A stretch of 64,000 nt of DNA from Rostratula benghalensis (lineage: Eukaryota; Chordata; Aves; Charadriiformes; Rostratulidae), in contig VXAI01000046.1 in the NCBI GenBank assembly GCA_013399305.1, positions 1,301,340-1,365,339 of the forward strand, written 5' to 3'. Each line of letters starts with the position of its first letter. Positions within the stretch are counted from its first letter, which is position 1. Positions 12,501 to 25,400 of this stretch are shown here, one piece after another. The translations under genes were made by a program, and so were the position numbers. Under the pieces are notes generated by a model. It did not search any database and was not told the origin of the DNA. It was given only the letters and a program-made list of their open reading frames with translations.

Positions 12501-14452
12501 AAGTGAATAAAAAAGGTAAATAGTCTAAAGTGTACATATATACACACACACTTTCTTCCATACATATATATACATGCCCTGACACTAAAGGGCTTTCCTT
12601 GGTATTCAGTGACCAGCATTACAAGTGGGTGTCATGGGAAACACTCAACACAGCCACTCAACACAGAACACCCTGCAAGGATCTCACAGGAGTCTGGACA
12701 GGAGGGCACAGCAGGATTAGTGCCACCTCAGCCAGTACTTCTCAGCAAAAGTAATCAGTTTAGGTAGAGAAGCAGGCTGACACACGTAACCTACTTTTAG
12801 TTCAGGTCTAATTAGGTCTGCAGCTGGCTCAGCCATTTGCTGTTTGTATGCGTTCAGAATCACCTCCTAAATTACCAGCAACGAGTGTTTCAGCTGATCC
12901 TGATGCACCCCTTAGTAAGCTACAAAAATTGTATGTATGTTGGATAAGGAATAGGAACGAGTTCTTGCAGAATGCTGGAGTCTTTCAACAACTTCCCCAT
13001 CCCCAGAGGGTATAACACACATGAACCAGTTTAACTGGTCATTTTCTAGTTCCAAGATCTTATATGCACCAATTTGCTAATTATGTAATACAAACAAGTT
13101 ATGGTTATCGAGAAGTAATTCATAACGTGTTATATTATAACGTCTATTACTGCAGTGAAAGCATGTACAGGTTTCTCAGACGTAATTCGAGAACTTTGCT
13201 ACTGAACTCAAACACCGAGGAAAGAGGCCTGCACAAGAAAAACAACATCATATTGTACCTGCTACTTTAAAAAAAGGACTATTTGTACTCGTTGAAGTTA
13301 GACTTTTTGCAAATGTAGACTGTGGCTGTGAATGCTTTGTGGTCATCAAAGATCCCGCTACAAGAAAAAAAAATAATGGAGAAAGTGATATTTCTAGAAT
13401 AAAACTCATCTTCAGAAACAGCTTAATATAAGTATGCCAACATGAAATTGCAAGTGGAAACTGTAATGAGAATTTTAAGATTATAAAAATCTGCTTTCCT
13501 GTTATAGAAATAGTAGAATGTTTATATTAAACTTGAAAAAGAACATCAGGATTGAATCTTTCTTTTTAGACAAGAAACCACGCTTATTTCAATGCAATCT
13601 GTTGGGTTTGTTGTTTTTTTTAAATGTAAGAATTAAAAAAACAATGTCTGGAAAGCAGATTTTACACTGTACTTGTTACTGAACAGAACTATTTAATTAA
13701 GAGATGCAACTGCTGCTTTGACGGAAAGCTGGGACAGAAGAGCTGGCTGGCAACGGCGGCTGTATTTCTGCCTGGGCTTCCCGTTTGTCTGGGCGATTCC
13801 CAGGACTGCGAGGAGAGGGGCTGCGCGGGGCTGAGCCGTGTGGGGCTGAGCCGGAGCCCAACCGGCAGCTCGGACGCAGCCCGCGCAGATTCCTCGCACT
13901 ACGGCCCAGAGGCGGCGAGCAGCTCCAGCGCCTCGCCAGGTGCCTGCGGGCTCGCACGCCGCTCCCGAGCCGCGCCGCCAGAAAGGCCGCGGGGTGAGCC
14001 CGGCGCAGTGCCCAGCCGGGGAGCGGGGCCTGCTCCGCCGCGCGCGGCTCCAGGCCGCTACGGCCCAGGCTCCCCCCAGCCCAGTCAGGGAAGAGGCAAC
14101 GCATCCTCCACAGACCGAGGTCACGGTCACCTCGTCGGCTCGGCCACTGGGGAGCCGGTCCCGCGCCCAGCCCTTGCCCCGGAGACGGGCCTCGGACACT
14201 GGGAAAACGGCCCTCGCCTGCGGGCAAGGCAGCGAGGCACCGCCGGGCCTCGGAGCGCCCGGCCGGCCCAAGGAGCCCCGGCTAAGCTGCAGCTTCCTCC
14301 TCCAGCCTCCCCCCCTCCACCTCCTCTCGCGGAGCCCAGGCAAAGCGGCGGCGGCCGCGCTTACCGCGGCCAGAGAGGAGGTAGAGCTGGGACGCGAAGA
14401 GCGCGACGCTGCAGAGCCTCCGCAAGGCCCGCAGCCCTGACAGCGCCGCCAT
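9564..14452 (-). CDS. TM2D3: TM2 domain-containing protein 3, 6 coding exons
   Basis: This is a type of small membrane protein conserved in animals; the fly homologue (almondex) is linked to Notch signalling. Coding exons on the minus strand: 14452-14365, 13357-13259, 12472-12315, 11777-11603, 11031-10956, 9729-9564. Phases agree and the total is 762 nt (253 residues plus TAA; human is 247). Residues 1-28 form a hydrophobic signal peptide. Residues 30-62 are a Ser/Thr-rich linker. Residues about 63-190 are a cysteine-rich lumenal or extracellular part with several N-x-S/T sites and segments such as CPRQRY and YCNWTGGYKWSTALAL shared with human TM2D3. The C-terminal TM2 domain (about 195-250) has two membrane spans joined by the conserved loop with the Asp-Arg-Phe motif at 208-210, and the protein ends in GPADGSLYI. 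The next gene upstream (TARS3) is its neighbour in human as well. Confidence 0.96.
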
Positions 14453-14700
14453 CTTGCCCACGGGCTCCGCCGCTGCCGGCGAGGGGCGGGGCCGCCGACT
14501 GAGGCGAGGCGGGAAGGAGGGGGGAGGNNNNNNNNNNNNNNNNNNNNNNNNNNNNNNNNNNNNNNNNNNNNNNNNNNNNNNNNNNNNNNNNNNNNNNNNN
14601 NNNNNNNNNNNNNNNNNNNNNNNNNNNGGAGGGGGAAGGGCCCTCATGGCGGGGGGCGGCGCCGCTGAGGGGGGACAGGCCCTCACAGCACCACTCTCAG
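13760..14700 (-). promoter_or_regulatory. TM2D3: CpG island at the TM2D3 5' end, interrupted by a gap
   Basis: Very GC- and CpG-rich DNA covers TM2D3 exon 1, the start of intron 1 and the upstream flank. The long open frames seen here on both strands are a by-product of few AT-rich stop codons. The upstream part is lost in the run of Ns, so the transcription start cannot be located. Confidence 0.7.
14528..14627. other. Assembly gap of exactly 100 N
   Basis: The round length of 100 suggests a fixed-size placeholder of unknown true length. It lies 75 bp upstream of the TM2D3 start codon in purine-rich, GC-rich DNA, which often fails in sequencing. Confidence 0.98.
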
Positions 14701-16421
14701 TGCATCTTCCAGAAAGTCACGCCCTCGGACCTGGGTCTCTCTGTCTCGTTACCCCTTTCTCCCCGTCGAAAACTTTAATTTATACTGCTTTTATTAACTT
14801 ACGTCCTTCACTGACCTCTCTCATTGCTGCAGGGCATACGAAAACTTAAATGGCGACACCACAAATAGACAAATGCTCAAAAGTTACTCTTACATATGCA
14901 AAACCTAGCAATCTACTGTAAAAAAAAAAAAAAATAATTAAGAAAAACCACGGCCCCAAAGTTTCATTCTGCAGTCTGACCACACCACACACCTGGCATG
15001 GAAGCTGTAGTCCATAAATCTATTTTCATATGAAATATACTATTACTAATAAATAGAAATAACCCTCAACATTCTATGTTAGTTGTGTGAAGTGGAACAG
15101 CTTTCCCAGCACTTGTTCCTTCCTTCTTTTGTTTTTGTTTCTTCTTTTAAAAGCGAGGGATAATTAGTTGGTAACACCAGATACACAGAACAAAACGAAC
15201 CCAAGACCAAAACCTGGCCTATGGAAGACAAGACTGGGAAGGTGGCAGATAGAAGTGAAACACTAACTTTATATAACATTTAAGTACTAATTCATATTTT
15301 CTGCTTCATGGCAGTTATATTTTAATCACAACTACAGATGTAGAGCTAAGAAAACTGAGTAACATTTAACACTATTTAAGCCTTGTAACTAAAAAACTGT
15401 GCATGAAAAAGAAATAGTGGTAAAAATTCACCTCTCAAAAAGCCATCTGATTTAGCTGCCTGCAACAGTAACTTTAAATCATTTGTAAGCGTAAGTAAGT
15501 CAGATAAATATGGCCAGATACAAATTCTAACATGCTGTGTTTTAAAATTAAAACTGTCATCCACCCTTTTTCAGTATTCTCACTACCCCAAGCAAATACA
15601 GCAATAAATTTTACAGAGAAAGTTTTGTTTCAAAGGCTTGTGTGTTTTAGAATAAAGCCAAATCAACACGAAACACAGGAAAAACTTAAACACTGCACAT
15701 AGACATAGCAAGGAACTCAACTTCATTCTTGGCAACCACCTGTACAGCAACCAATTATCACACCAGCTCAATCAGTGCTGCCTCTCACCAAGATTTCCAA
15801 CAAATACACCAAGATATTTGTAGCCTGCTAATGTGAATTCAGAAAGAATGAAGCTTACCCCCCCACAAGGAAAAAAAAAAAAAAAAAAAAAAAAAAAGAA
15901 AGGGAAGGAAAATGGAAATAATCTGGATTTAGGCAAACCCCAAAGGGTCACACTGCTGATGCACCCACTGCCCACAGCCCCACTCTGGAGACCAGCTCAC
16001 ATCAGCTGGGCAACTGCGACATGACTGAGGTAGCCCAGCCATAGCAGCAGTGGCCAGTGCACGTCCCAGCCTCCTGTCCCTCAGCTTTGGGCAGCCCCAA
16101 TTGATTTCCACAGCAAAGCCAACATATTTTAGCAGTGCTTCTGCTAAAACAGAAAAATAAAAAAATTTTAAAAAAATAATAATAAAAAAAAGCAGCCCTA
16201 ATTTTAGGGCTTCTAAAATAAGCATTCTGTGAGTGGTGCAGACAAGAATCCCATGGGACTGTCAAAGGAGCTGGCAGCTGTATCGACCCTCTCATGCTAT
16301 TCCTGCAGCACCAGCATTGTTACCTGGGCTTTTTGTGTATCCATTAACTGAAAATCCTCTCAGATAAGCATTACTGCTGTACAGGAAGGAAGAAACGCCA
16401 TTTTGCATGGGCAGCTAATAA
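14701..16421. other. TARS3-TM2D3 interval
   Basis: AT-rich DNA with no convincing exon. It may contain a long TARS3 3' UTR: a second minus-strand AATAAA is at 14790-14795, very close to the TM2D3 promoter. It also holds a 27-base poly-A run. Confidence 0.5.
15871..15897. repeat. Poly-A run, 27 bases
   Basis: A pure A homopolymer on the plus strand. I found no retroposed sequence clearly preceding it, so I treat it as a simple repeat. Confidence 0.85.
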
Positions 16422-16431
16422 TTTATTTATT
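16422..16431 (-). terminator. TARS3: TARS3 proximal poly(A) signals (overlapping AATAAATAAA)
   Basis: Two overlapping AATAAA hexamers on the minus strand begin about 20 nt after the TARS3 stop codon. If used, the 3' UTR would be unusually short (about 45 nt). A distal alternative exists at 14790-14795. Confidence 0.4.
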
Positions 16432-16449
16432 TTTAATCTAACAGCAGCA

Positions 16450-19400
16450 TCAGAATTCTTCTTCCGCATTTGGAATATGCGCATACTTAAATTTCTTGAG
16501 TTTCTCAACAGCAGAAGAGACTGAAATCTCCCCATGAACTTTGTTGTCTCTGGTTCGCACGTTGACAGCATTATTTGCTTTCTCCTTTTCTCCAACCACT
16601 GCAACACATACCACAAACAATATTAAAATGACGACCTGCGTCACAAAATGAGAGTCTGGGCAAAGTCTATGCCCAACACTGAAACGTAAATGATATTCAG
16701 AAGTATAAGATACTGCAATTACCTAGGATAAAGTTATACTGTGCCAGCTGTGCATTTCTAATTTTCTTGTTTAATGTGCAACTTTGATCTAGATCCACAT
16801 CTGACATAAATCCAGCTTCAAAAAATTCGTTGCAAACCTACAAAAAAAACCCCCAAAAACAAACCCACACACTTAATATTCTACACCATAAATTCGTACA
16901 TGCTGTAATCCCTGATCTCTTCCAATAATTAATTAGTCTATGTGCGTAATTTTGCTCCTGTCAATCGTTGTGAGAAGTCAATGAAATTACTTGATGAAAA
17001 CTGCACACACAGTTAAGGGCTTTGCAGGACTCTGGCTGGAAGACAAGAGGAGGTAACACTCATACTAAATATCAGGCAGCTGCACTGCTGAGAGTCAAAA
17101 AAATGTTTCCTCAGGCCGAGAGAGGAGGAAGCGGAGAAGGAATAAATCCACTTACGCTTGCATTAAAAGCAAAGCCAGGGAAAGTGACAAAACCAACCAC
17201 AGTCAACTGTAACATAGTCAAGAGTATATGTGCTGGGAACCAGAAGAAACCATCCCTGCTTGTTTAAGCAGATAATTCTGTAATGAGGCATTAGCATAAC
17301 ATCACACTGGTTTGTCTACCAGGACCGTTTTTCCTTTAATAATTCCTGAAGTATGTACATAATAACAGAACCCAAAAAACTTTAAGTCACATATCCCTTT
17401 CCTCAGGCTTACATGAATTTTGGACTACATGGAAAAATTTAGCTCCACCCTCCAAATGCATCTCCAAAATTATGAAAGTGTTCAGTCTTTCTTCTAGGAC
17501 AAGCACTCAAGGAACTATTAAAATCCCTTGTTACTCTAACGAGGCATCCTCACTCCCACGTACCTGCCGGGCGTACTCCTCAGAAGCAGGTCCCACAGGA
17601 ACAACCATGACTTGTCGTGGGGACAGCCAGAATGGCCTGGCAAGCAAATAAGAGATAAGGATGCATTTTATATCTGCATTCATATCCACTGTCACACTCC
17701 CCAGTAATAATTTCTTTGTTTTATAGGAAGTATTTATGTTAGTGCAGGATGTTCTTCCTCTTTTCGAATTCACATAAAAGAATAGATTGATTCTAGTCAA
17801 ATGACCTAGGCAGAACTTTGATCTTCTCCTCACTTCCTAGTTGAATTCACAATTTTCAACAGATTTCATTTTTTTTTTTTTGCGTAATTTCCACTTTTAT
17901 TTGTAACTGCATAGCCAGAGATGGACAGTTAGAGAGGTACCTGAAACTAAGAATTAACTCTTCCTTAATAAATACATTAATGAAGAAACATCTTCAGAGA
18001 TGTTTCAAGATGAAACAATGCATCTTACAGATTAATAATGAAAAAAAAAATAATCACGTGTTAGGACTAATTCATGTCTGTATAAATAACCACTTTACAT
18101 GTCTAGCATCTTCCCATACAAAAGTATGATTTTTAAGAAAAAAAAGAATAAGAATAATGCAGCACATAGACATTCAATTACAGTTCTTATTTCTGCTTTA
18201 TTCTATTATTTTTCTTGCAAAGTCACAAAATTGAATTTCTAATGAGCTATTAATGTAAAGAGTATCATGCAACTCAGACCATGAAATTAGACTTCTTTTC
18301 TTGTAATCTTACCTACTAGTTCTGAGACAATCATAGGGACATTATGTTGCATTATAATATAAGACATTAGGGAGGTATTTTCTATGTTGTTACACATTTC
18401 TTAAAGCTGCATTTATGCCACTTACCATTTTCCTCCATAGTTTTCTGCTAGAATAGCTATCATTCTCTCCACAGATCCCAAAATAGCTCTGTGAATAATC
18501 ACTGGCCTCTTCTTATCATCACCATCTTTACTGAAAAAAAGAGCAAGTAAAGTTTCAAAAATAAATTCTTTTAGCTCACACACAAATAATCCAGCAAATA
18601 TTTTTTTTCTACTTTTCATGAAATGACAAAATGTGGTTATTTATGATTAGGCAAAATCTATCTTTTTAAATAAAAATGTGCTTTCCTTAAAAGCCCAGGT
18701 GGCTTAAAAGAATACTGAATAACAATAATGGCTTAAAATAATCATGCCTGTATCTAGAGGCATAGGCACAAGCTCCTAAGATTGAAGAGACACTCAACTG
18801 ACTCAGGTCCATTTCTGAGCAGTTTAATATTTTGTGTTCTTCCTCACTCTTTCTTTTCCCGCTATGTCTTGCTTGTATTTTGTCACACAGGATCTTATCT
18901 GCCCTTACTGTTCATTTCTTTTCTTATATTAAATCCTGTGAGTACAAAAAAACCCCTCAAAACTCAACTGCTGTTTGTAACAGTATTTTCACCTACCAAC
19001 GAGTAGGTTCTACAATGATATCTACTGTAGAACGTGCAGCAGGATGAAAACATAACAGATTGTTACTGTACCTTCCCCCAATCAAGCTCTTTAGAACAAG
19101 CAAAACCAAACACAGCAAGAACAACCCAGAAAACGTATGCTCAAGTCAACAAGACCTGTTCACTCCGTGGATAAATACCTCTCTTTCTAGCTAGAAGCCA
19201 AAGTGAGATTTTCATTAAAAACTTTTGGTTTCTGTTCAAAGTTAACTAACTTTATCCAATAAGAAGAATGAAGTACTTATTACAAAATACTAGCTCCTTA
19301 AGACATGTTTGAGTTTGTATGCAGTGTCTTCAGAGGAGGCACAGTGACTAGGCTGAAAGTGAAAATTGACTCAACAGATTCTTTAGCATTATATATGATC

Positions 19401-22400
19401 AGTTGCCTTTGGAACTGGTAGACAAGACAGATCATTCTGTTCTCCTTCAACCAGTATTATTTACAATTAGAGTGACCTATCATTACAGTGATGAAATATC
19501 TTCAAGTTCATGAGTCGGTCCTCTACTCAACAGGGGTGTTTCCCCTCCTAAAGAGGCTACTGATAAACAGAGTAATCATTTGTCAAGTGAGCAACAGAGC
19601 ATTAATACACCTCAGTTTAACAGGAATTACAGATAATGAAAGTAATCCTTTTTTTTTTTTTTTAAATGCAGAGGAAAATATTTAGGTTAACCACTCACCC
19701 AACATAAGTAAGATTAAATCGAATAGGTAGCTGGAAGTCAAGTTGGATAGTAGCACATTGATGGTACCTGCCGATAGCATCTTTGATTTTAATATCAATC
19801 TGTGAAGCAAAGTAACAGTTACTAAATCTAGTTTGCCTGCATTGTGTCTGATATTCTTCTCCATCCCAAAGTTGTACGAAAATACCGATTCACTAACCTT
19901 AGGACCATAAAATGCTCCATCTCCTGGATTCAAATTCCATGGCTCTCCAAAGGTATTCAAGCTGTTCTGAAGTTGCTAATAACAACGAGATAAGAATTAA
20001 AAAAGGTGCAGCAGGGCCTTTCATTATTCTCAATCAAAGCATTTGCTTTTGAAATACAAATTAGTCAAACAGGCAGCAGAACTCCTATTGTTCAAACATT
20101 TAGTCATTTATGGTAAATAATCCTCAAATAAGAGTCTTCTTTGTAAAAATGTTGCGATCAATTGGAAAAAGAGATAATAAAAATCAAATCAGTTGAGGAT
20201 GAGGAGATAAGTAAGAACCAGAAATTCCTGATCTTATACAGAAACTTCAATGTGACAGCATTGCACAAGGATTTCCACTAAGGACAAGGATTTGCACTTG
20301 ATTTAAGCAATTTTACTATTAAACTTGGAAGAACTTAGTTAAATATCCAACTCTACAAATATTACAGGTTTGTTTGCTTTTAAACAAATTACCTTTTCTG
20401 CATGATCCCATATCTCTAGCTCTCCTAGATAATTTTCCGGTCTTGTAGAGAGATGTAGTTGAAAGGAAAAGCCAAAGACAGCATACACTGACTTCAAGAA
20501 ATCAAGACAGCCCTTAATTTCTTCTTCAATCTTAAATATAAATAAAAGATATTAGCGAAAATTTTACTTACATAGAAATATAATTGGATTTACTGAATTT
20601 CTCAGAATATAAGAGTCTACTAATTTTAAATTAAAATTAGAAGTCACATAGAAGTTACATCCTACAAACACTAATCTAGGTGAACTGAGGTGGCGTGGCT
20701 TCAAAGCATGGCAAGAAAAGTAATGTTCTTGTCAAGCCTGGGGTTCTGGAGCCAAATTGCACGAGTCAAACATGACAGAAGTACATCAATTTATTCATGT
20801 AGCTCCAAAGTACATATTCAGCCCCACTGTGGAAAACAACGTATCTTTAATGGCTTTTTTCTGTTGCAGGGGGAGATGGAAAAGATTTTACTTTTTCGGA
20901 TCTAATGCTCGATTTATCTTTCCAAAGGGGAAAATCCTATCCAGAAAACCATACTGCATAATTCACAAATCAATCCCTCAAATAACATTGTTTTCGTCTT
21001 TCCATATAAGCATTTTTTATTTCAAAGATAAAAGTAAATAACACAAATTGTGGAATTGCGATCTCAAACTTTTACCAGAGAAGTTGAGTGCAACAAGCTA
21101 TTGACTTCAGCAGTACTGCAGGAGATTAAGTGATCTGCAATACCAAAAGCCTAAGAAGGAATCACCTAAACCTATCCAAAAAACCCATCAAAAGCAGCAT
21201 TATGCTACAAAGCTACACAACAGAAGCTAGAGTTGAAATATTTGGGGAGCTTTTATCTTATCTAATGTTGGTTTGAACTGGGAAGGGAGGGAAAAGAGCT
21301 CGTTTTGATGGTGGTTGGTTTGGGTTTTTTGTTTTTGGTTTTTTTTTTTTTTTTTTTACCTGTTCTATTGTGCAAAAGATGTGAGCATCATCTTGTTGGA
21401 AGCGCCTTACACGAGTCAAGCCACTTAAAGTCCCAGAGAGTTCATTTCGGTGCAGAACTCCAAAATCTGCAAGTCTAAGGGGCATTTCCCTCCAGGATCG
21501 TGGACGATGGGCAAACATCAAGCTAGAATGAACAGGGAAGAACCTTCCTATTATCCTTCTTAAAAAAGATTTAAGACAGAAATTAAAATAAGATCAGTGC
21601 AGCACTTGGAAATGCATTGCTAAAGACCACCTAGAAAAACCACTGCAAGGGCAACAATCACAACTGGTTCATCTGTGCCTTCTTTCATGCACTGCATCTG
21701 ACACCTGTCTGTCCAACAGGATTTGTATTTCACAGCAGTGCAGAGTAGCATCAGTGACCACAAACCTCACATAATGCAGACTTGCTTTTCTGCTTAGGGA
21801 CACTGCCAGGGGAGCTCACTGGACACACTAGGCCCTTAGTAGCTTACTGTAAACATACATGATAACATGTATTAATACTTCTTCCCCCATGCTCCCAGTC
21901 CCAGAAAGGGTAAATGTAGTAAAATAAGGAGTTTTTCAGTTGACAGTACAAACCAATGTCCCGGACAATTCATGGGTTTCAGGGCAAAAGTTTCCTTCTC
22001 AATCTCAAAAGAGAACATATTTTCACTGTAGTGCTGCCAGTGTCCTGAAGCTTCCCAGAGTTTGCTGTTGAAGACGTTTGGAGATACAACTTCAGTAAAA
22101 TTACGCCTGCGGTATTCCTCCTATAAAACAATTCAGCATTTAACAGTGACAAGCAAAAGCCTGATTCTTTTTAACTGTGTTCTCATGATGGTGATTTATT
22201 GGGAGACTAAAGGACTACTGCACACCTAAGTTTTACAGACCAGGAAAGAGCACATGTTAAAGCTTTACTCTGCCCTATTTTGTAAAAAGTTAAATCTGTA
22301 TAACCATAGTGAAAAATCTGGTGTATGGTTACATAAATAGATGTTTCTCTTTCTGAGGATGGCTCATGGCTATGAATGGCCTGTCTCTTAAAATCAACAA

Positions 22401-25400
22401 CTGACAGAGAGCTAATGGGGAGTTACATTAATTTATACTCACCCGTATGAAATCCACTAGTGTGTTATAAAGAAAGGCACCTCTTGGGAGGAAAAAGCAG
22501 CTTCCAGGACTCAAGTCGTGAAAGAAGAAGAGTTCTTGCTCCTAGGTACATTAAAACCAGAATGCTTTAAGACCACTTCAGATGTAACTGCAGACTGGCA
22601 GAAAAAGACTACCTCACACACATTGAGACACTGTTCAAAAAAAGCTAAATATGACAGCAACAAGACAATTTCCAGAAGTGTGCAAGTTCACAGCAACAGC
22701 AGTTCATTAGTCTGTAATTCTTTATCTTAGAAGGTTGTAGTAACACTGGAATTCCATTTGACTTCATGACTATGTAAATATACATTTCCTAAAAATACTT
22801 ATGCCTTACTTATTACCTTCAGTAACCAAAGAAATGAAACATTTACCCATCAAATCTGAGAGCTGATGCCTGAAGCTTGTGAGCCAGTCATTCTTCATCA
22901 GAACTCTACCTTAAAAACAAACTCAGCATGTGGCTCTGATAGATCTTTGGAGAACCCTAGCCTCTTCAGTATCATAGGTAACAGATATATAAATTAGTTG
23001 GTCAATTGATACTACATAATTTGTTTTTGAAAAAGTATAGGAGTAATCATCAAATACTCAACAAATATTCAAATCTTAATAAGTTAACAAAAGTACAAAT
23101 ACTTCTGTAAAAATAATTTTTGTACTGCTTCTTTTTGTCTCAGCTTTCTGTAAATTCCTTAAGTGGCTCTTCCTCCTCTGAGTTACCCTTAACTGCTCAT
23201 CTTCGCTTATGAAGGCCCTTCACAGTCTTTCACCTCTGCCAACAAGTAGTGAGAGGTTCATGCCTCTTGGACAATGATGCTGACCTTCATTTAGACAAGT
23301 TTTGCAAGTAAGCACCTCCTCACTTTCACCTGTACTGCCCATTATCCCTTTTAACATCTACAAAGCTACTCGCTATCTTCTCCTAAATACGCTCTCTGTA
23401 ACTCCACCTTCTCTACAACACTATGGGAAAGGTGAAAATGATTAGGAGACTGCATGCCAACATGACCAACATCAGGTCACAGTCCTCATCTGCATCAATG
23501 TAACATCTTCAGACTTACACTCCATTTAAGATTAAACCTGTTCATCTAAATCTAGTAGAGGAATGTATGAACAATATTCAAAACAACAGCTGAAGTACAG
23601 CACATAAATACACTTAACTATTACCTTAAGTATCAGAGCATCGTGGAATAGCTTGGGTTGGAAGGAACCTTAAAGATCATCCAGTTCTGACCTCCTGCCA
23701 TGGGCAGGGACACCTCCCACTAGACCAGGTTGCTCAAAGCTTATTGTAAGAAGCGACCAAACCATATTATTTATACAATTTTTCTAGAATAAAAAATTTA
23801 AAATACAACTGACACCAAGAAATTCATAGACCTGGATCCCATTCAAACTTGTTGAAAGATGGAAAAAAGAGAATTAATTCTATTAGAGAAGTGGTAAAAG
23901 AGAAGCAGACCATGAAATAATGTACCTTTCCAATTTTCCTATGGTCACGGTTTCTGGCTTCTTCCTGGAATTTTTCCCATTCCTTCATCATTTTGTTATC
24001 AGGAAAAGATATTCCATATATTCTCTGCAGAGTTTCCATGTCAGATTTTCCTTCCCAGTATGTAGAAGAATTCTGATGCACAAACCCCATAAGGTAAGGT
24101 AATATTAGGTAATTTCAGGGAAAAGAGGAATAAACAGTAACACACTCAAATGTTACAATTTTTTTCCTTGGGAAAAAATATCATATGCAGTCACCCCAGC
24201 ATTTGTTTATAACACAAAATACTTGCTGCCTTTTAGTCAGCATACTAATGCAGAAAAATGTAAATGGAAGTGACTGGTCAAGCCATACTTCTATTCTACT
24301 TAGGTACCTTGTTGTAACTGTCATTATGGCATGTTTTATTATCCCACATTATATCCTCTAAAAAAGAGGGACACAAACACTCAAAACATAACATAGTAGG
24401 GAAACACAAAGACTAAACTCACTCTCACAGTTAAGTCCCAGCTGTTTTGACAATCTAACACTTAATCCCTGCAACTCAGAGTTCCATAAGCTTCAGTTAG
24501 GAAGGTGAAGGCAACTACAATTAATGTTCTACTGAGGTCAGGTTACCAAAATTAGCATCTGTAAGTAACTACAACTACATAGTAACCAGAGGCACTTGCA
24601 AACACCATCTCTGGCTTCCCTGTCAGCAATGCCATTTTTAAACAGCAGCACTTACCCATCTACCAGTGCCCACTTTACCTCCTGTTTTTGAAAGATACCA
24701 TCTTAAAAGGTCAAAATACTGTTTTCTTACCTAAGTAAGATCTTCCATATTCATTTACTGCAGAATAGAGCGTGCACACACACTGCACGCAGATGTGAAA
24801 ACTAATACAGACTCCAGTTAGTACCACCAAGTGCAATGCTGGTTGGAGATCCTAGCACAGCACTGCTGCTAACTCAGGCATCGTACTTATCTATTCCACA
24901 GCTAATCTGGTCACCACTAGCTTTTTTTTTTGCAGTGCTTGTCCTTATAATCTAAGCATACATGTTACTGTACTAGTACTCTGATTAAAAAAAAAACAAA
25001 AACCAAGACAAGATGATGTCCTTCACTTTCACTGATGCACTACATTGTAATGGTCAAGAACCAGTAAACCTTGGAAGCAGATGAACAGTGAAAGGCTGTA
25101 GTTCTACTCATGTGATGGGAGTGGGGAAAAAAAATAAAGGATTATGTTCAGAGTAAGCAAAGAAAACAGTAGAAAGTATAATCACTACAGGAGAAATACA
25201 TACATAGATAAATCAACTGACCCATAGTTTAATTAAGTCTTAGTGCACAGTTAATTTAAACTTACCTTAAATATTTTAAGAGCCTTGATTTTTCCAGTGT
25301 GTCTCACATGTGGACCCCTGCAGAGGTCAATCAGTGGACCACATCTATAAGGAAAAGAAAAAAATCGTTCATTTTAAAACACTCCAGCATTTTTAACCAC

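Noticed and set aside
13693..14502. Long open frames on both strands (166-220 codons) in the TM2D3 CpG island
   Set aside because: GC-rich DNA has few stop codons. The peptides are low-complexity Ala/Pro/Gly/Arg, overlap each other antisense, and cover only the true exon 1 of TM2D3 in one frame.
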